From assembly GCF_016803395.1 (NCBI RefSeq), contig NZ_JAEVHL010000049.1:1-32000 (forward strand): a DNA stretch of 32,000 nucleotides, read 5' to 3'. The DNA is from Micromonospora tarensis (GTDB taxonomy: Bacteria; Actinomycetota; Actinomycetes; Mycobacteriales; Micromonosporaceae). The notes beneath the pieces were generated by a model, which made no database searches, was not told where the DNA came from, and was given only the letters and a program-made list of their open reading frames with translations. Positions 7,318 to 16,965 of the stretch are shown here, in pieces. Position 1 is the stretch's first letter; the number at the start of each line of letters is the position of its first letter. The translations under genes were made by a program, and so were the position numbers.

Positions 7318-8871
7318 GTGAGCGAGCCCGCGATCGACATCGACCGACCGCACCAGCCCACCCCGCCGCCGTCCACGGCGCTGCCAGCCGAGTCCGGCGC
7401 GCCCACCCGCGGCCCGTGGCTGGTGGCCGCCGCCACCACCGTGACGCTGCTGCTGGTCGCCAACCGCTACGGCTACCACCGCGACGAGCTGTACTTCCTG
7501 CTCGCCGGCCGACACCTCGACTGGGGCTACGTCGACCAGGGCCCGCTGGTGCCGGCGCTGGCCCGGCTGCTCGACAGCATCGCGCCGGGCAACCTGGTGG
7601 TGCTGCGTACCCCGTCGGCGGTGCTGGCCGGCGGGGCGGTCCTGCTGGTCGCCGCGATCGCCCGGGAGCTGGGCGCCGGCCGTGCGGCGCAGCTCTTCGC
7701 GGCGGTGCTCGCCGCGCTGTCCGGGATCGTGCTCGCCGGCGGTCACCTGCTCAGCACCACCACCGTCGACCTGCTGGTCTGGCTGGTGGCCGCATGGTGC
7801 GCGGTGCGGTTGCTGCGCACCGGTGACAGCCGTTGGGCGCTGGGTATCGGGCTGGCGCTCGGAGTGGGCATGCTCAGCAAGCTGCTGCCGGCGTTGCTGG
7901 CAGTGGGCCTGGTCGCCGGGGTGCTCATCGCCGGGCCACGTCGGCTGCTGCGCGACAGGTGGGTGCTCGCCGCCGCCGGGATCACCGTGCTGCTGGCCGC
8001 GCCGAACCTGATCTGGCAGGCCGCCAACGGCTTCCCGCAGCTCGGCGTGGCCGCCTCCATCTCCGACGGGGACAGCTCCTACAGTGGCCGGCTGGACGCG
8101 TTCACCCTCCAGTTCGTCATCATCAGCCCGTACGCCGTACCCATCTGGATCGCCGGCCTCGTCGCGCTGCTGCGCCGGCCGGCGTGGCGGGCGTACCGGG
8201 CGGTGGGGTGGGCCTGGCTGGTCGTCGTCGGCATCGTGCTGATCGCCGGCGGCAAGGGTTACTACGACGCGCCGCTGCTGCTGGTGCTGACCGCGGCCGG
8301 TGCGGTGGTCACCGCCGCCTGGGCCTCGCGCGGGTCGGTCCGGCTGCGGCGCGGTCTGCTGGTGCTGGGCGCGGTGCCGTTCCTGCTGCCCACCATCGTG
8401 TTGCTGCTGCCGGTGCTGCCCGCCGAGCGGTTGCCCGCCTTCGTGGTGGACGTCAACTACGACGCGGGCGAGACCATCGGCTGGCCGGCGTTCGCCGACT
8501 CGGTCGCCGCCGTCCACCGCGGACTGTCGCCGCAGGAGCGCTCACGGGCGGTCGTCCTCACCGCCAACTACGGCGAGGCCGGCGCGTTGGCCCGCTACGG
8601 CCCGGCCCGTGACCTTCCCCGGGCCTACTCCGGGCACAACAGCATGGTCGACTTCGGCCGGCCGCCGGCCGACGCGGACGTGGTCGTCGCCGTCGGCTGG
8701 GAGCGCCCCGACCGGCTCACCTCCTGGTTCGAGGAGTGCTCGGTCGCCGGGCGGGTGGATCAGCGGGTCGAGGTGGAGAACGACGAGAACGGCGGCCCGA
8801 TCCACGTGTGCCGGGGGCTGCGGCGTCCGTGGGCGCAGATCTGGGACACCGAGGTACGCCACACCGGCTGA
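7318..8871 (+). CDS. Membrane glycosyltransferase, GT39/PMT-like (ArnT family fold)
   Basis: A 517-aa protein of the dolichyl-phosphate-mannose mannosyltransferase superfamily. The GTG start at 7318 follows a purine-poor leader but is the first plausible start before the conserved body. After a proline-rich N-terminus and first helix, NRYGYHRDELYFLLAGRHLD carries the acidic Asp-Glu pair (HRDELYF) of the first outer loop, the catalytic site in this family. About ten membrane helices follow, then an outer C-terminal domain with VDVNYDAGETIGWPAF and NYGEAGALARYGP. Such enzymes take a sugar from a polyprenyl-phosphate donor and add it to a protein or lipid on the outer membrane face. Acceptor unknown. 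Its stop is 2 nt from the convergent Rrf2 gene. Confidence 0.88.
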   Translation: MSEPAIDIDRPHQPTPPPSTALPAESGAPTRGPWLVAAATTVTLLLVANRYGYHRDELYFLLAGRHLDWGYVDQGPLVPALARLLDSIAPGNLVVLRTPSAVLAGGAVLLVAAIARELGAGRAAQLFAAVLAALSGIVLAGGHLLSTTTVDLLVWLVAAWCAVRLLRTGDSRWALGIGLALGVGMLSKLLPALLAVGLVAGVLIAGPRRLLRDRWVLAAAGITVLLAAPNLIWQAANGFPQLGVAASISDGDSSYSGRLDAFTLQFVIISPYAVPIWIAGLVALLRRPAWRAYRAVGWAWLVVVGIVLIAGGKGYYDAPLLLVLTAAGAVVTAAWASRGSVRLRRGLLVLGAVPFLLPTIVLLLPVLPAERLPAFVVDVNYDAGETIGWPAFADSVAAVHRGLSPQERSRAVVLTANYGEAGALARYGPARDLPRAYSGHNSMVDFGRPPADADVVVAVGWERPDRLTSWFEECSVAGRVDQRVEVENDENGGPIHVCRGLRRPWAQIWDTEVRHTG

Positions 8872-8873
8872 GG

Positions 8874-9359
8874 TCAGCCGGCTTTCTCGCCGGTGAGCCA
8901 GGTCTGGATGCCGGCCAGGGCCTCGGGGCCGGAGTTGGTGTCGACGTCGCGGGCGAGGTCGGCGATGGTGACCGCGGCGAGGGCCTGCCGCCAGGCGTCC
9001 TCGGCCGCCCACATCGCGCGGGCGACGGGGCACGGGGTGGTGCAGGAGTCGGCCGGCGTCGCGAACGGGCCGCGCTGGCGGATCTCCGTGCAGACGAAGC
9101 TCGGGCCCGGGCCGTCGACGGCCCGCACCACGTCCAGCAGCGTGATGCTCTCCGGCGCGCGGGTCAGCACGTACCCGCCCGACTTGCCCTGCACCGAGTG
9201 GATCAGGCCGGCGCGGGCCAGGGACTGGAGCTGCTTGGCGAGGTAGCTGGCAGAGACGTCGTGCAGCTCCGCCAGCTTCGCCGCCGGAACGGGCGTGCTG
9301 CTGGCCGTGAGCACCACGCAGCAGTGCAGCGCCCACTCGACCCCGCCGGACATCTTCAT
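8874..9359 (-). CDS. Rrf2-family transcriptional regulator
   Basis: A 161-aa regulator from ATG 9359 (MKMSGGVEWALHCCVVLTAS), with the typical E-W-A-L-H start. The winged helix includes VPAAKLAELHDVSASYLAKQ and the wing SVQGKSGGYVLTRAPESITL. After DVVRAVDGP comes the cysteine loop FVCTEIRQRGPFATPADSCT-TPCPVARAM, with three cysteines in the positions that bind an iron-sulfur cluster in IscR/NsrR/RsrR-like members. A redox or nitric-oxide signal is therefore plausible. It is divergent from an NAD(P)-binding oxidoreductase; two dyads in the 135-nt gap are likely binding sites for this protein, giving autoregulation and control of the oxidoreductase. Confidence 0.93.
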   Translation of the reverse strand: MKMSGGVEWALHCCVVLTASSTPVPAAKLAELHDVSASYLAKQLQSLARAGLIHSVQGKSGGYVLTRAPESITLLDVVRAVDGPGPSFVCTEIRQRGPFATPADSCTTPCPVARAMWAAEDAWRQALAAVTIADLARDVDTNSGPEALAGIQTWLTGEKAG

Positions 9360-9381
9360 AACGTCACCCTAGCCACCCCAT

Positions 9382-9432
9382 TACTCGGACTCATTCTGTC
9401 CGAGTATATTTCTCGGACAAGGGAGATCCGAG
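9382..9432. promoter_or_regulatory. Tandem operator dyads between rrf2-type regulator and oxidoreductase
   Basis: TACTCGGAC (9382-9390) is the exact reverse complement of GTCCGAGTA (9398-9406), with a 7-nt spacer. Immediately after, CTCGGA (9412-9417) mirrors TCCGAG (9427-9432) with a 9-nt spacer. The same CTCGGA core therefore appears four times, in two dyads about 30 bp apart. The spacer includes AT-rich TATATT. The location between a divergent regulator and its probable target supports operator function; the binding protein is inferred to be the Rrf2 regulator. Confidence 0.68.
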
Positions 9433-9494
9433 TTTGGCCGCGCAGCCCGCGAGTCGGACAGACGATCACAAACGTCACGGGAAGGCACACAGCC

Positions 9495-10235
9495 ATGAAG
9501 ATCGCCGTACTGGGTGGGAGCGGTCTCATCGGGTCCCAGGTCGTCACGATCCTGCGGGACGCGGGCCACGAGGCGGTGCCGCTCTCGCCGTCCACCGGGG
9601 TGGACCTGCTCACCGGGCAGGGCCTGTCCGACGCGCTCGCCGGCGCCGAGGTCGTGGTCAACCTGACCAACTCGCCGACCTTCGACGACGCCTCGCCCGC
9701 CTTCTTCCGGACGACCATGGACAACCTGCTGGCCGCCGCCGCGCACGCGGGCGTCGGACACGCGGTGGTGCTCTCCATCGTCGGCGTCGACCAGGTGCCC
9801 GACCTGGACTACTACCGCGCCAAGGTCCTCCAGGAGGATCTCCTCAAGGCCGGCCCGGTTCCGTACTCGATCGTCCGGGCCACCCAGTTCTTCGAGTTCG
9901 TCGAGGCGATCCTGTCCTGGACGGCCGACGACACCACCGTCCGCCTGCCCAGCACCCCGGTGCAGCCGATGGCCGCCGCCGACGTGGCGCAGGCCGTCGC
10001 CGACGTGGCCATGGGCGCGCCGCTGCGCGGCATCCGCGACGTCGCCGGCCCCGACGTCTTCGCCCTCGACGAGTTGGGGCGGATCACCCTCGCCGCCCGC
10101 GGTGACCAGCGCACCGTCACCACCGACGACAGCGCCGGCATGTTCGCCGCCGTCTCCGGCGACGTCCTCACCGCCCCCGACGACGCCGTCATCGCCCCCA
10201 CCGGCTACCGCGACTGGCTCGGCCGCCAGTCCTGA
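9495..10235 (+). CDS. NAD(P)H-binding oxidoreductase (atypical SDR / NmrA-like)
   Basis: A 246-aa protein starting MKIAVLGGSGLIGSQVVTIL, with the G-x-x-G-x-x-G nucleotide loop of the atypical short-chain dehydrogenase group. ALAGAEVVVNLTNSP is the strand 4 region, HAVVLSIVGVDQVPDLDYYR with the following AK supplies a Y-x-x-x-K-like pair, and PYSIVRATQFFEF is the signature of NmrA/NAD-binding-10 proteins. Members act as flavin or quinone reductases or as redox-sensing proteins. The gene is divergent from the Rrf2 regulator and is the obvious regulated target through the two dyads at 9382-9432. It ends at a strong stem-loop (10247-10273). Confidence 0.91.
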   Translation: MKIAVLGGSGLIGSQVVTILRDAGHEAVPLSPSTGVDLLTGQGLSDALAGAEVVVNLTNSPTFDDASPAFFRTTMDNLLAAAAHAGVGHAVVLSIVGVDQVPDLDYYRAKVLQEDLLKAGPVPYSIVRATQFFEFVEAILSWTADDTTVRLPSTPVQPMAAADVAQAVADVAMGAPLRGIRDVAGPDVFALDELGRITLAARGDQRTVTTDDSAGMFAAVSGDVLTAPDDAVIAPTGYRDWLGRQS

Positions 10236-10246
10236 GTCGCCTGCCG

Positions 10247-10273
10247 CCCTGCGCGCCACCGTGGCGCGCAGGG
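10247..10273. terminator. Bidirectional terminator hairpin
   Basis: CCCTGCGCGCCAC (10247-10259) is the exact reverse complement of GTGGCGCGCAGGG (10261-10273). With the centre opened as a five-base loop, an 11-bp GC stem forms. It lies 12 nt after the oxidoreductase stop and 13 nt before the convergent GNAT stop. Confidence 0.8.
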
Positions 10274-10285
10274 CGCGGCCGGTCC

Positions 10286-10852
10286 TCAGCCCGGCACGGC
10301 CCGGGACCGCCACTCGTCGGCCAGGATCGCGAAGACGAACTGGTCGGCCCACTCCCCGTCGAACAGGTAACTGCGCACGTGGTGCGCCTCCCGGCGCATC
10401 CCCAGCCGGGTCATCAGCCGGGCGGAGGCCTCGTTGCGGGCGTGGCACCGGCCGTAGACCCGGTGCAAACCGGCCTCGTCGAACCCCCAGCCCAGCAACG
10501 CCGTGGCCGCCTCCGTGGCCAGCCCACGCCCGCCGTGCTCCGGGTGGAACACGAACCCCAGCTCCGCCGTGCGGTCACTGTCGCTGCGCCACACCAACTC
10601 CACCGTCCCGATCACCGTCGCGTCGCGCACCACGGCCAGCGTCAGGCAGTCACCCTCCGCGCGGAGCGCGTCCTCACCCGCCATGGCGCGCACCGACGCC
10701 CGCGACTGCTCCCGGGTACGCGGCTCGGCGCCGAGCATCCAGCGCACCACGTCGGGTCGGCGCTGGTAGGCGTACACGTCGTCGAGATCGTCCAGGGTGA
10801 CCGGACGCAGCGTGAGCCGCGCCGTCCGGATCGGGTAGCTGGGCTGGAACAT
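10286..10852 (-). CDS. GNAT-family N-acetyltransferase (RimJ/RimL type)
   Basis: A 188-aa protein from ATG 10852. YPIRTARLTLRPVTLDDLDD is the standard first strand/helix of the RimJ/RimL group. The cofactor loop reads FHPEHGGRGLATEAATALLG, and the C-terminal LHRVYGRCHARNEASARLMT motif is the family's conserved sixth-strand region with Asn-x-x-Ser. It is divergent from the hemC-like gene and convergent with the oxidoreductase, so it is a single-gene unit. It is not closely similar to the GNATs at 5052 and 29564 beyond the fold. Acceptor substrate unknown. Confidence 0.91.
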   Translation of the reverse strand: MFQPSYPIRTARLTLRPVTLDDLDDVYAYQRRPDVVRWMLGAEPRTREQSRASVRAMAGEDALRAEGDCLTLAVVRDATVIGTVELVWRSDSDRTAELGFVFHPEHGGRGLATEAATALLGWGFDEAGLHRVYGRCHARNEASARLMTRLGMRREAHHVRSYLFDGEWADQFVFAILADEWRSRAVPG

Positions 10853-10939
10853 CGGACGATCCTAGGCGGTGTCCTGCCGCGGACACACCCACGGGACCGA
10901 GCCTCGCGGGCTGCTCGGCGGTGCCCGTCGCCAGCGGAC

Positions 10940-10945
10940 TAGCCT
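10940..10945 (+). promoter_or_regulatory. Probable -10 element giving a leaderless hemC transcript
   Basis: TAGCCT matches the actinobacterial TANNNT -10 pattern and ends seven bases before the ATG at 10953. Transcription would then begin at or next to the start codon, and no purine-rich ribosome site is present. A GTGTCC-N6-GGACAC inverted repeat lies upstream at 10870-10887. Confidence 0.5.
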
Positions 10946-10952
10946 CGGCGCT

Positions 10953-11898
10953 ATGCCGGACTCCCGCGTGCTGCGCATCGGTACCCGCAACTCTCCGATG
11001 GCGCTGGCCCAGGTCGATCGGGTCCGCGCCATGCTCGCCGACCGGCACCCCGAGGTCACAGTGGACGTGCGCTCGATGTCGACAAGCGGCGACCGCTGGC
11101 TCGGCGACCTGGCCGCGCTGGGTGGCAAGGGGGCGTTCACCAAGGAGGTGGACGCCGCCCTGGTCGCCGGGGACGTCGACCTGGCGGTGCACTGCGTCAA
11201 GGACGTACCCGGGGACGGCCGGCGCCGGCCGGCACGGTGCTGGCCGCCTACCTCAGCCGCGACGACGTCCGGGACTGCCTCGTGCACCCGGGCGGCCTGC
11301 GCATCGAGCAGCTGCCCGCCGGCACCCGGATCGGCACCTCCGCCGTCCGGCGGGTCGCGCAGCTGGCTCTGCACTGGCCGCAGCTGGTGCCGGTGGCCAT
11401 TCGTGGCAACGCGAACACCCGGCTGGCCAAACTCGACGCCGGGGAGACGTACGACGCGCTCCTGCTCGCGGTCTCCGGCCTGCACCGGATCGGGCAGGCC
11501 GACCGGATCACCCACCCGATCGGCGTCGACACGATGGTTCCCGCCGTCGGCTCCGGCACCCTGGTCCTCCAGTGCCGCGAGGATGACACCCGCACCCGTG
11601 AACTGGCCGCGAGCCTCAACGACCCGCGAACCTGGCAGGAGACCATGGCCGAGCGGACCATGCTGCACATCCTGCAGGGCAACTGCCACTCCCCCATCGC
11701 CGCGCTCGCGCGCACCGAGCCCGACGGCCGTCTCGGCCTGCGGGCGCGGGTGATCAGCCTCGACGGCAAGACAGTGCTCGACGTGCACGAGTGGGCGGCG
11801 GACCCGATCACCCTCGGCACGTCCGTCGCCGCGGCCTGCTCCGGCAGGGCGCCCGCGACCTGCTCAACCAGCCTGCCTTCGGGGCCGGGCCGGTCTAG
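10953..11898 (+). pseudogene. hemC: Hydroxymethylbilane synthase (porphobilinogen deaminase) paralogue, two frameshifts
   Basis: The product begins [20 protein letters not shown] and continues with [20 protein letters not shown] and the V-H-C-V-K-D-V-P motif that contacts substrate. After [15 protein letters not shown] and [18 protein letters not shown] comes [18 protein letters not shown], whose cysteine would carry the dipyrromethane cofactor. The enzyme joins four porphobilinogen molecules in tetrapyrrole synthesis. One C is missing near 11217 (after PGD) and another near 11836 (GCGGCCTG for GCGGCCCTG). Restoring both gives 315 aa, the normal length, ending [15 protein letters not shown]. 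No other heme genes are nearby, so this is probably a second, stand-alone copy. The stop TAG shares CTAG with the stop of the convergent TetR gene. Confidence 0.86.
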
Positions 11899-12635
11899 CC
11901 CCGCGCTGCGTCATTCCGGCGGGTTGCCCGCAGGATGCCGTTGAGGCCCTCCTCGAACAGCACATCGTCGTTCCACCGGCTGTGGTCGAGGTGGCCGGAG
12001 GCGTTGAGGGTCGGGTAGGCATCGCTCAGTGCGGCGATCTGGTTTCGGGCTGCGGCCCTCGCCTGAGGGTCGGCAGTCTGATGCCAGGTGGCTTCGGTGA
12101 GTGCGGCGCCGATGACGTAGTTCGCCAGCATGCGGGTGGCCACCGCGAGCTGGAGCCCGTCGAGCCCGCCGCGCACGAGTGCTGCTTGCAGAAACTCGGT
12201 ACGGGCCAGGACGTTGGGTCCGAGCATCGGTCGTCCCACCAGGCTCGGTGTCCAGGGATGACACAGCATGGCGGCGCGCCAAGCTCGGGCGAGAGAGCGA
12301 ATATCGTCGATCCAGTCGTCGCTTGGTTCCGGAACGGGCACGTCACCGAAGATCCGGTCGACGGCCAGATCCAGGACGTCGTCCTTGGTCTTCACATGCC
12401 AGTACAGGGCGGTGGACGTCACGTCGAGCTGCTGGGCGAGGCGGCGCATCGTCAGGCCCTCGATGCCGTGCTCGTCCAGCAGGGCCACCGCTGCGGCCAC
12501 GATGCGCTCGACGGTCAGCGGCAGGGCTCGTCGTGGGCGCGCTGGCTCAGCCCGCAGCCAGACCGACTGGGTGCTGCGGCTGTCCCGTCGCCTGGTGGGG
12601 TGCTGCCCGGGGGTAGCGGGCTCCGCTGTGCTCAT
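11895..12635 (-). CDS. TetR-family transcriptional regulator (TetR/TetR_C type)
   Basis: 246 aa from ATG 12635. An N-terminal basic extension precedes [20 protein letters not shown] and the helix-turn-helix [20 protein letters not shown], whose Y-W-H-V-K end is typical of true TetR-like members. The C-terminal ligand domain contains [20 protein letters not shown] and an L-A-N-Y-V-I-G-A helix, as in TetR_C proteins that sense drugs or metabolites. It is divergent from a 76-aa gene; a 29-bp dyad at 12658-12686 between them is the likely site for autoregulation. Its 3' end overlaps the hemC stop by four bases. Confidence 0.93.
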   Translation of the reverse strand: MSTAEPATPGQHPTRRRDSRSTQSVWLRAEPARPRRALPLTVERIVAAAVALLDEHGIEGLTMRRLAQQLDVTSTALYWHVKTKDDVLDLAVDRIFGDVPVPEPSDDWIDDIRSLARAWRAAMLCHPWTPSLVGRPMLGPNVLARTEFLQAALVRGGLDGLQLAVATRMLANYVIGAALTEATWHQTADPQARAAARNQIAALSDAYPTLNASGHLDHSRWNDDVLFEEGLNGILRATRRNDAARG

Positions 12636-12657
12636 GCTGCCAATCTAGTGCAGCGCA

Positions 12658-12686
12658 CAATCAACTTAACAACGGTAAGGTGATTG
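12658..12686. promoter_or_regulatory. TetR-type operator dyad
   Basis: CAATCAACTTAAC (12658-12670) and GGTAAGGTGATTG (12674-12686) are 13-nt inverted arms with 11 of 13 matching positions and a 3-nt centre. The AT-richness and 29-bp length suit a TetR dimer or dimer pair. It lies 23 nt from the TetR start and 34 nt from the 76-aa gene start. Confidence 0.67.
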
Positions 12687-12719
12687 AACGACGTCCACTG
12701 TCGAGGAAAGGACCGCGTC

Positions 12720-12950
12720 ATGCCTCTGCTCCGGGTCCACCTGGACAGTGACCGGATCACCGCTCGCCGCGTCATGCGGCTGCATCAGGCAGGCAAGGTC
12801 CACCACGAGTCGCGGGAAGCCGCCCGCGAGCAGGTATGGCGTCACGGCCGCACGCCGGCCGGTGACCCGATCTTCGTTGGCATCACGAACGGTCGGCGTC
12901 ACGTGCAACTGCTCTACGACATCGAGGTCCACCCCGACACGGAGCACTGA
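12720..12950 (+). CDS. Small conserved-looking protein of unknown function
   Basis: A 76-residue protein (MPLLRVHLDSDRITARRVMR at the start, IFVGITNGRRHVQLLYDIEV near the end). ATG 12720 is chosen because GAGGAAAGG lies 8-16 bases upstream; the longer frame from 12684 has no site. It is soluble, basic and histidine-rich (RLHQAGKVHHESREAAREQV), with a likely beta-alpha-beta layout. I recognise no family. Divergence from the TetR regulator across a dyad suggests it is that regulator's target, which would be unusual for such a small non-membrane protein. A strong terminator follows at 12967-13003, making this a one-gene transcript. Confidence 0.66.
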   Translation: MPLLRVHLDSDRITARRVMRLHQAGKVHHESREAAREQVWRHGRTPAGDPIFVGITNGRRHVQLLYDIEVHPDTEH

Positions 12951-12966
12951 GTCGCGCCCACAGGTC

Positions 12967-13003
12967 GTCCGCTGGCATGGCGACTCCCGCCATGCCAGCG
13001 GAC
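12967..13003. terminator. Strong bidirectional terminator, 15-bp perfect stem
   Basis: GTCCGCTGGCATGGC (12967-12981) pairs perfectly with GCCATGCCAGCGGAC (12989-13003) around a 7-nt loop. It lies between the stop of the 76-aa gene and the stop of the convergent Rox-like gene. Confidence 0.87.
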
Positions 13004-13011
13004 GCCGCGGG

Positions 13012-14656
<1,645 letters not shown>

Positions 14657-14713
14657 GGCGTCGCCAGGTCCAGTCCTTTCCGGCCGGGGCCGCCCTCGAT
14701 CTTCGTGAACCCG

Positions 14714-16042
14714 TCACTGAGCAGCGCCGAAGTGGTCGGTGAGCGCGGCGCGTAGCGTGCCGGCGTCGCCGGCCGACCAGGCGACGAAGCAGTCCGGGCG
14801 GATCAGCAACGCGGTCGCGGTGGTGCCCTCCAGCGCGCCGGTGACGACGTCGACCCGGTCTCGCCACGGCGCGGCGACCCCGGCGTAGCCGCCGGTGGAG
14901 TCCAGCAGCAGGGGCCGGGCGGCGCGGGTCAGCTCGGCGAGCCGGGTCGGACCGTACTCGCCGTGCACGACCACGTCGGGGGCGCACCGGCCAGCCAGCG
15001 GGTCGGCGGGATCGGCCGGGTAGCGGACATCAGCGCCGGACATCAGGGCGGCGATGTGCCCGGTCACCTCCGGCTTGCGCAGCAGTTCGGCGAAGAGTTC
15101 CCGCAAACCGGTGATCTCGTCGCCGGGGCCGATCAGCGCCGACTGCGCCTGGGTGGACATGACGACCCGCTCGGCGACCGGGCGACGTTCGGTCTCGTAC
15201 GTGTCGAGCAGGCCCTGCGGTGCCCAGCCGCGCACCGTGGCGGCGAGCTTCCACCCCAGGTTGACGGCGTCCTGAAGGCCCAGGTTGAGGCCGGGGCCGC
15301 CGATCGCGGGGTGCACGTGCGCGGCGTCGCCGAGCAGCAGCACCCGGCCGGCGCGGTAGCGGGCGGCGATGCGGGTGTTGCGGCCGGTCAGCCGCCGCAG
15401 CAGGCCGGGGCCCTCGGAGGCGTCGATCGGCAGGTCGGCCCCGAGCACCTGGGCGACGCTGGCGCGCAGCTCCGCCAGGGTCATCGGGGTCTCGTCGCTC
15501 GTTGGCGCGTCGGGCCACTCCGTGGTGCTCAGGATCGCCGGGCGGCCGGGGAACGGCGCCCAGGCGATCAGCCCGCGCGCGGTGCGGGTGTGCTGGAACG
15601 GCGGAACGACGCCGTGACCGGGAACACGCAGGCCGCCGGTGTCGGGGTCGAGCGAGCACGCGGGGACGGTCACGGTGGCGGTGCGGGAGACCGACCTGTC
15701 GTTTGTGACACCGGGGAAGTCGATGCCGGCCAGCCGGCGCACCACGCTGCGGCCACCGTCGGCACCGACGAGGAACCGGCAGCTGAGCCGCGTACCGTCG
15801 GCAAGGCGGACCTCGACCGCGTCGCGGCGTTGGTGCAGGTCGATGACCTCGTGGCCGCGGCGCAGGTCGACGCCGAGTTCGACGGCCCGGGCGGCGAGGG
15901 CCGCTTCGAGCTGGGCTTGCGGCACGCCGAGCACGTAGTGCGGGTTCTGCACGAGCATCGTGAGATCCAGCGGGAACGCGCCGAACGCGAAGGCTGGTTG
16001 CGGCCTCGGCGGAGTGCTCTCACCGCTGAGCCGCGGCGTCAT
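14714..16042 (-). pseudogene. FAD-dependent aromatic-type monooxygenase lacking its N-terminal FAD-binding part
   Basis: From ATG 16042 the frame gives 442 aa beginning MTPRLSGESTPPRPQPAFAF. FGAFPLDLTMLVQNPHYVLG and VPQAQLEAALAARAVELG are normally about residue 95 onward in PheA/TfdB-type hydroxylases. Later come FLVGADGGRSVVRRLAGIDF, VLLLGDAAHVHPAIGGPGLN and [20 protein letters not shown], all well kept. The G-x-G-x-x-G dinucleotide loop and about 80 following residues are absent, and single-base shifts in the upstream 200 nt do not recover them. A GTG at 16082 (VPIIIA...PTG in another frame) might be the surviving original start on the far side of an internal deletion. Without the FAD loop the product should be inactive. 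It lies upstream of rox on the same strand. Confidence 0.82.
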
Positions 16043-16237
16043 GGCCGGTCGGCCGCGGCGGCGAGGCGATGATGATCGGCACGGCAGGCTAACGACCGTC
16101 ACCCGCCGATCGCCGCGCTCGGACCCGCCCGTGCACCTGTGGCCTGGCCCGCTCGCCGCAGCGAGTGCGGGGCCAGCGTCGCCCGGGCCGGGATGCCGGC
16201 GCGCCAGCCGGTGGGTCGGGCCTGTCCGGCGCTGGCC

Positions 16238-16243
16238 TAGCCT
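16238..16243 (+). promoter_or_regulatory. Probable -10 element for the HNH gene
   Basis: TAGCCT ends six bases before ATG 16250, placing the transcript start at or near the start codon. The intervening GGTGAG could also be read as a ribosome site if transcription starts further upstream. Confidence 0.45.
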
Positions 16244-16249
16244 GGTGAG

Positions 16250-16717
16250 ATGCTGTCGCAGGTGAAGGGCTTGTCCCGGCATTTCACGGAGGAGACTCTT
16301 CGCGCGTACCTCGTCGACCGGTCGGTTCGTCGAGACGACGGCTGCCTGATCGTGCGTGGTTACGGCAGCCGTCGGGGCGTCTACCAGAAGGTCGCCGGCC
16401 GGGCTTGGGCGCACATCACGGCCTACGTCGTCTTCGTCGGCGATTTCGATCCCAACCTGGACGTGCACCACCTCTGTGGGGTGCCCGACTGCATCGAGCC
16501 CACCCATCTGCGCCAGGTGAGCCACGCCGACAACTGCCGCGACCGCACCCAGCAGCCGCGCTGCCGCAACGGGCACGAGCGGGAGATCGACCCCGCGAGC
16601 GGTCGGTACCGCAAGGCCTGTCGAGTGTGCAACAACGAGGCGCAGAAGCGGTGGCGCGCGCGTCAGTCCGCAGAGGTCGCCGCAGCCCGTGCCGCGTACG
16701 GGCGGCAGGCGGAATGA
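16250..16717 (+). CDS. HNH endonuclease-like protein
   Basis: 155 aa. The HNH core is clear: DVHHLCGVPDCIEPTHLRQV (residues 71-90; His73-His74, Cys76, Cys81, His86), followed by SHADNCRDR with Asn95, in the style of phage HNH_3 nucleases. A second cysteine set, C-R-N-G-H-E and C-R-V-C-N (residues 105-127), would bind a structural zinc. The N-terminal 60 residues look like a small DNA- or substrate-binding module. Such stand-alone proteins occur in actinophages and in chromosomes as homing or defence nucleases. It has no visible partner. Its position between a truncated monooxygenase and an AT-rich patch suggests it arrived by transfer, but base composition of the gene itself is normal. Confidence 0.86.
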   Translation: MLSQVKGLSRHFTEETLRAYLVDRSVRRDDGCLIVRGYGSRRGVYQKVAGRAWAHITAYVVFVGDFDPNLDVHHLCGVPDCIEPTHLRQVSHADNCRDRTQQPRCRNGHEREIDPASGRYRKACRVCNNEAQKRWRARQSAEVAAARAAYGRQAE

Positions 16718-16965
16718 CGTCCGACATCACTTCCGATCACGACCTGACCTGACGTCGGCTGAGGCCCGATCGGGCTCCACACTGACCGCTACACCATCCT
16801 GATTCATTACGCACAAGAACTGTCATTATGGTGCGTGTCCACTTGGCACCTTTTGTGGTGGGTAATTATTGGATTAGTGTTACTGGAAAACCGATAATCG
16901 GCCGAGTGCGGGTCCACCGGCGCCGAAAGGTCGGGTGCGTGGCTGCCCCAGAGTGGCGTCGCCGT
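16718..16965. other. AT-rich intergenic patch after the HNH gene
   Basis: GAGGCCCGATCGGGCTC at 16761-16777 (perfect core CCCGATCGGG) may terminate HNH transcription. From about 16790 to 16905 the DNA is visibly AT-richer than everything around it, by eye about 40-45% GC. It contains ACGCAC (16809-16814) mirrored by GTGCGT (16831-16836). I see no reading frame of worth and no tRNA-like fold. It could be a remnant of foreign DNA. Confidence 0.4.

Noticed and set aside
6163..8517. 784-residue minus-strand open frame
   Set aside because: Only the aldo/keto reductase part from ATG 7194 is real; the His/Gln/Arg-rich extension is antisense to the glycosyltransferase.
8736..9494. N-terminal extension of the oxidoreductase frame
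   Set aside because: It crosses the antisense Rrf2 gene and the operators; the conserved GGSGLIG start begins at ATG 9495.
16795..16905. Attachment site or tmRNA/tRNA remnant in the AT-rich patch
   Set aside because: I could not find a cloverleaf, a CCA end or a duplicated core, so only the composition anomaly is reported.
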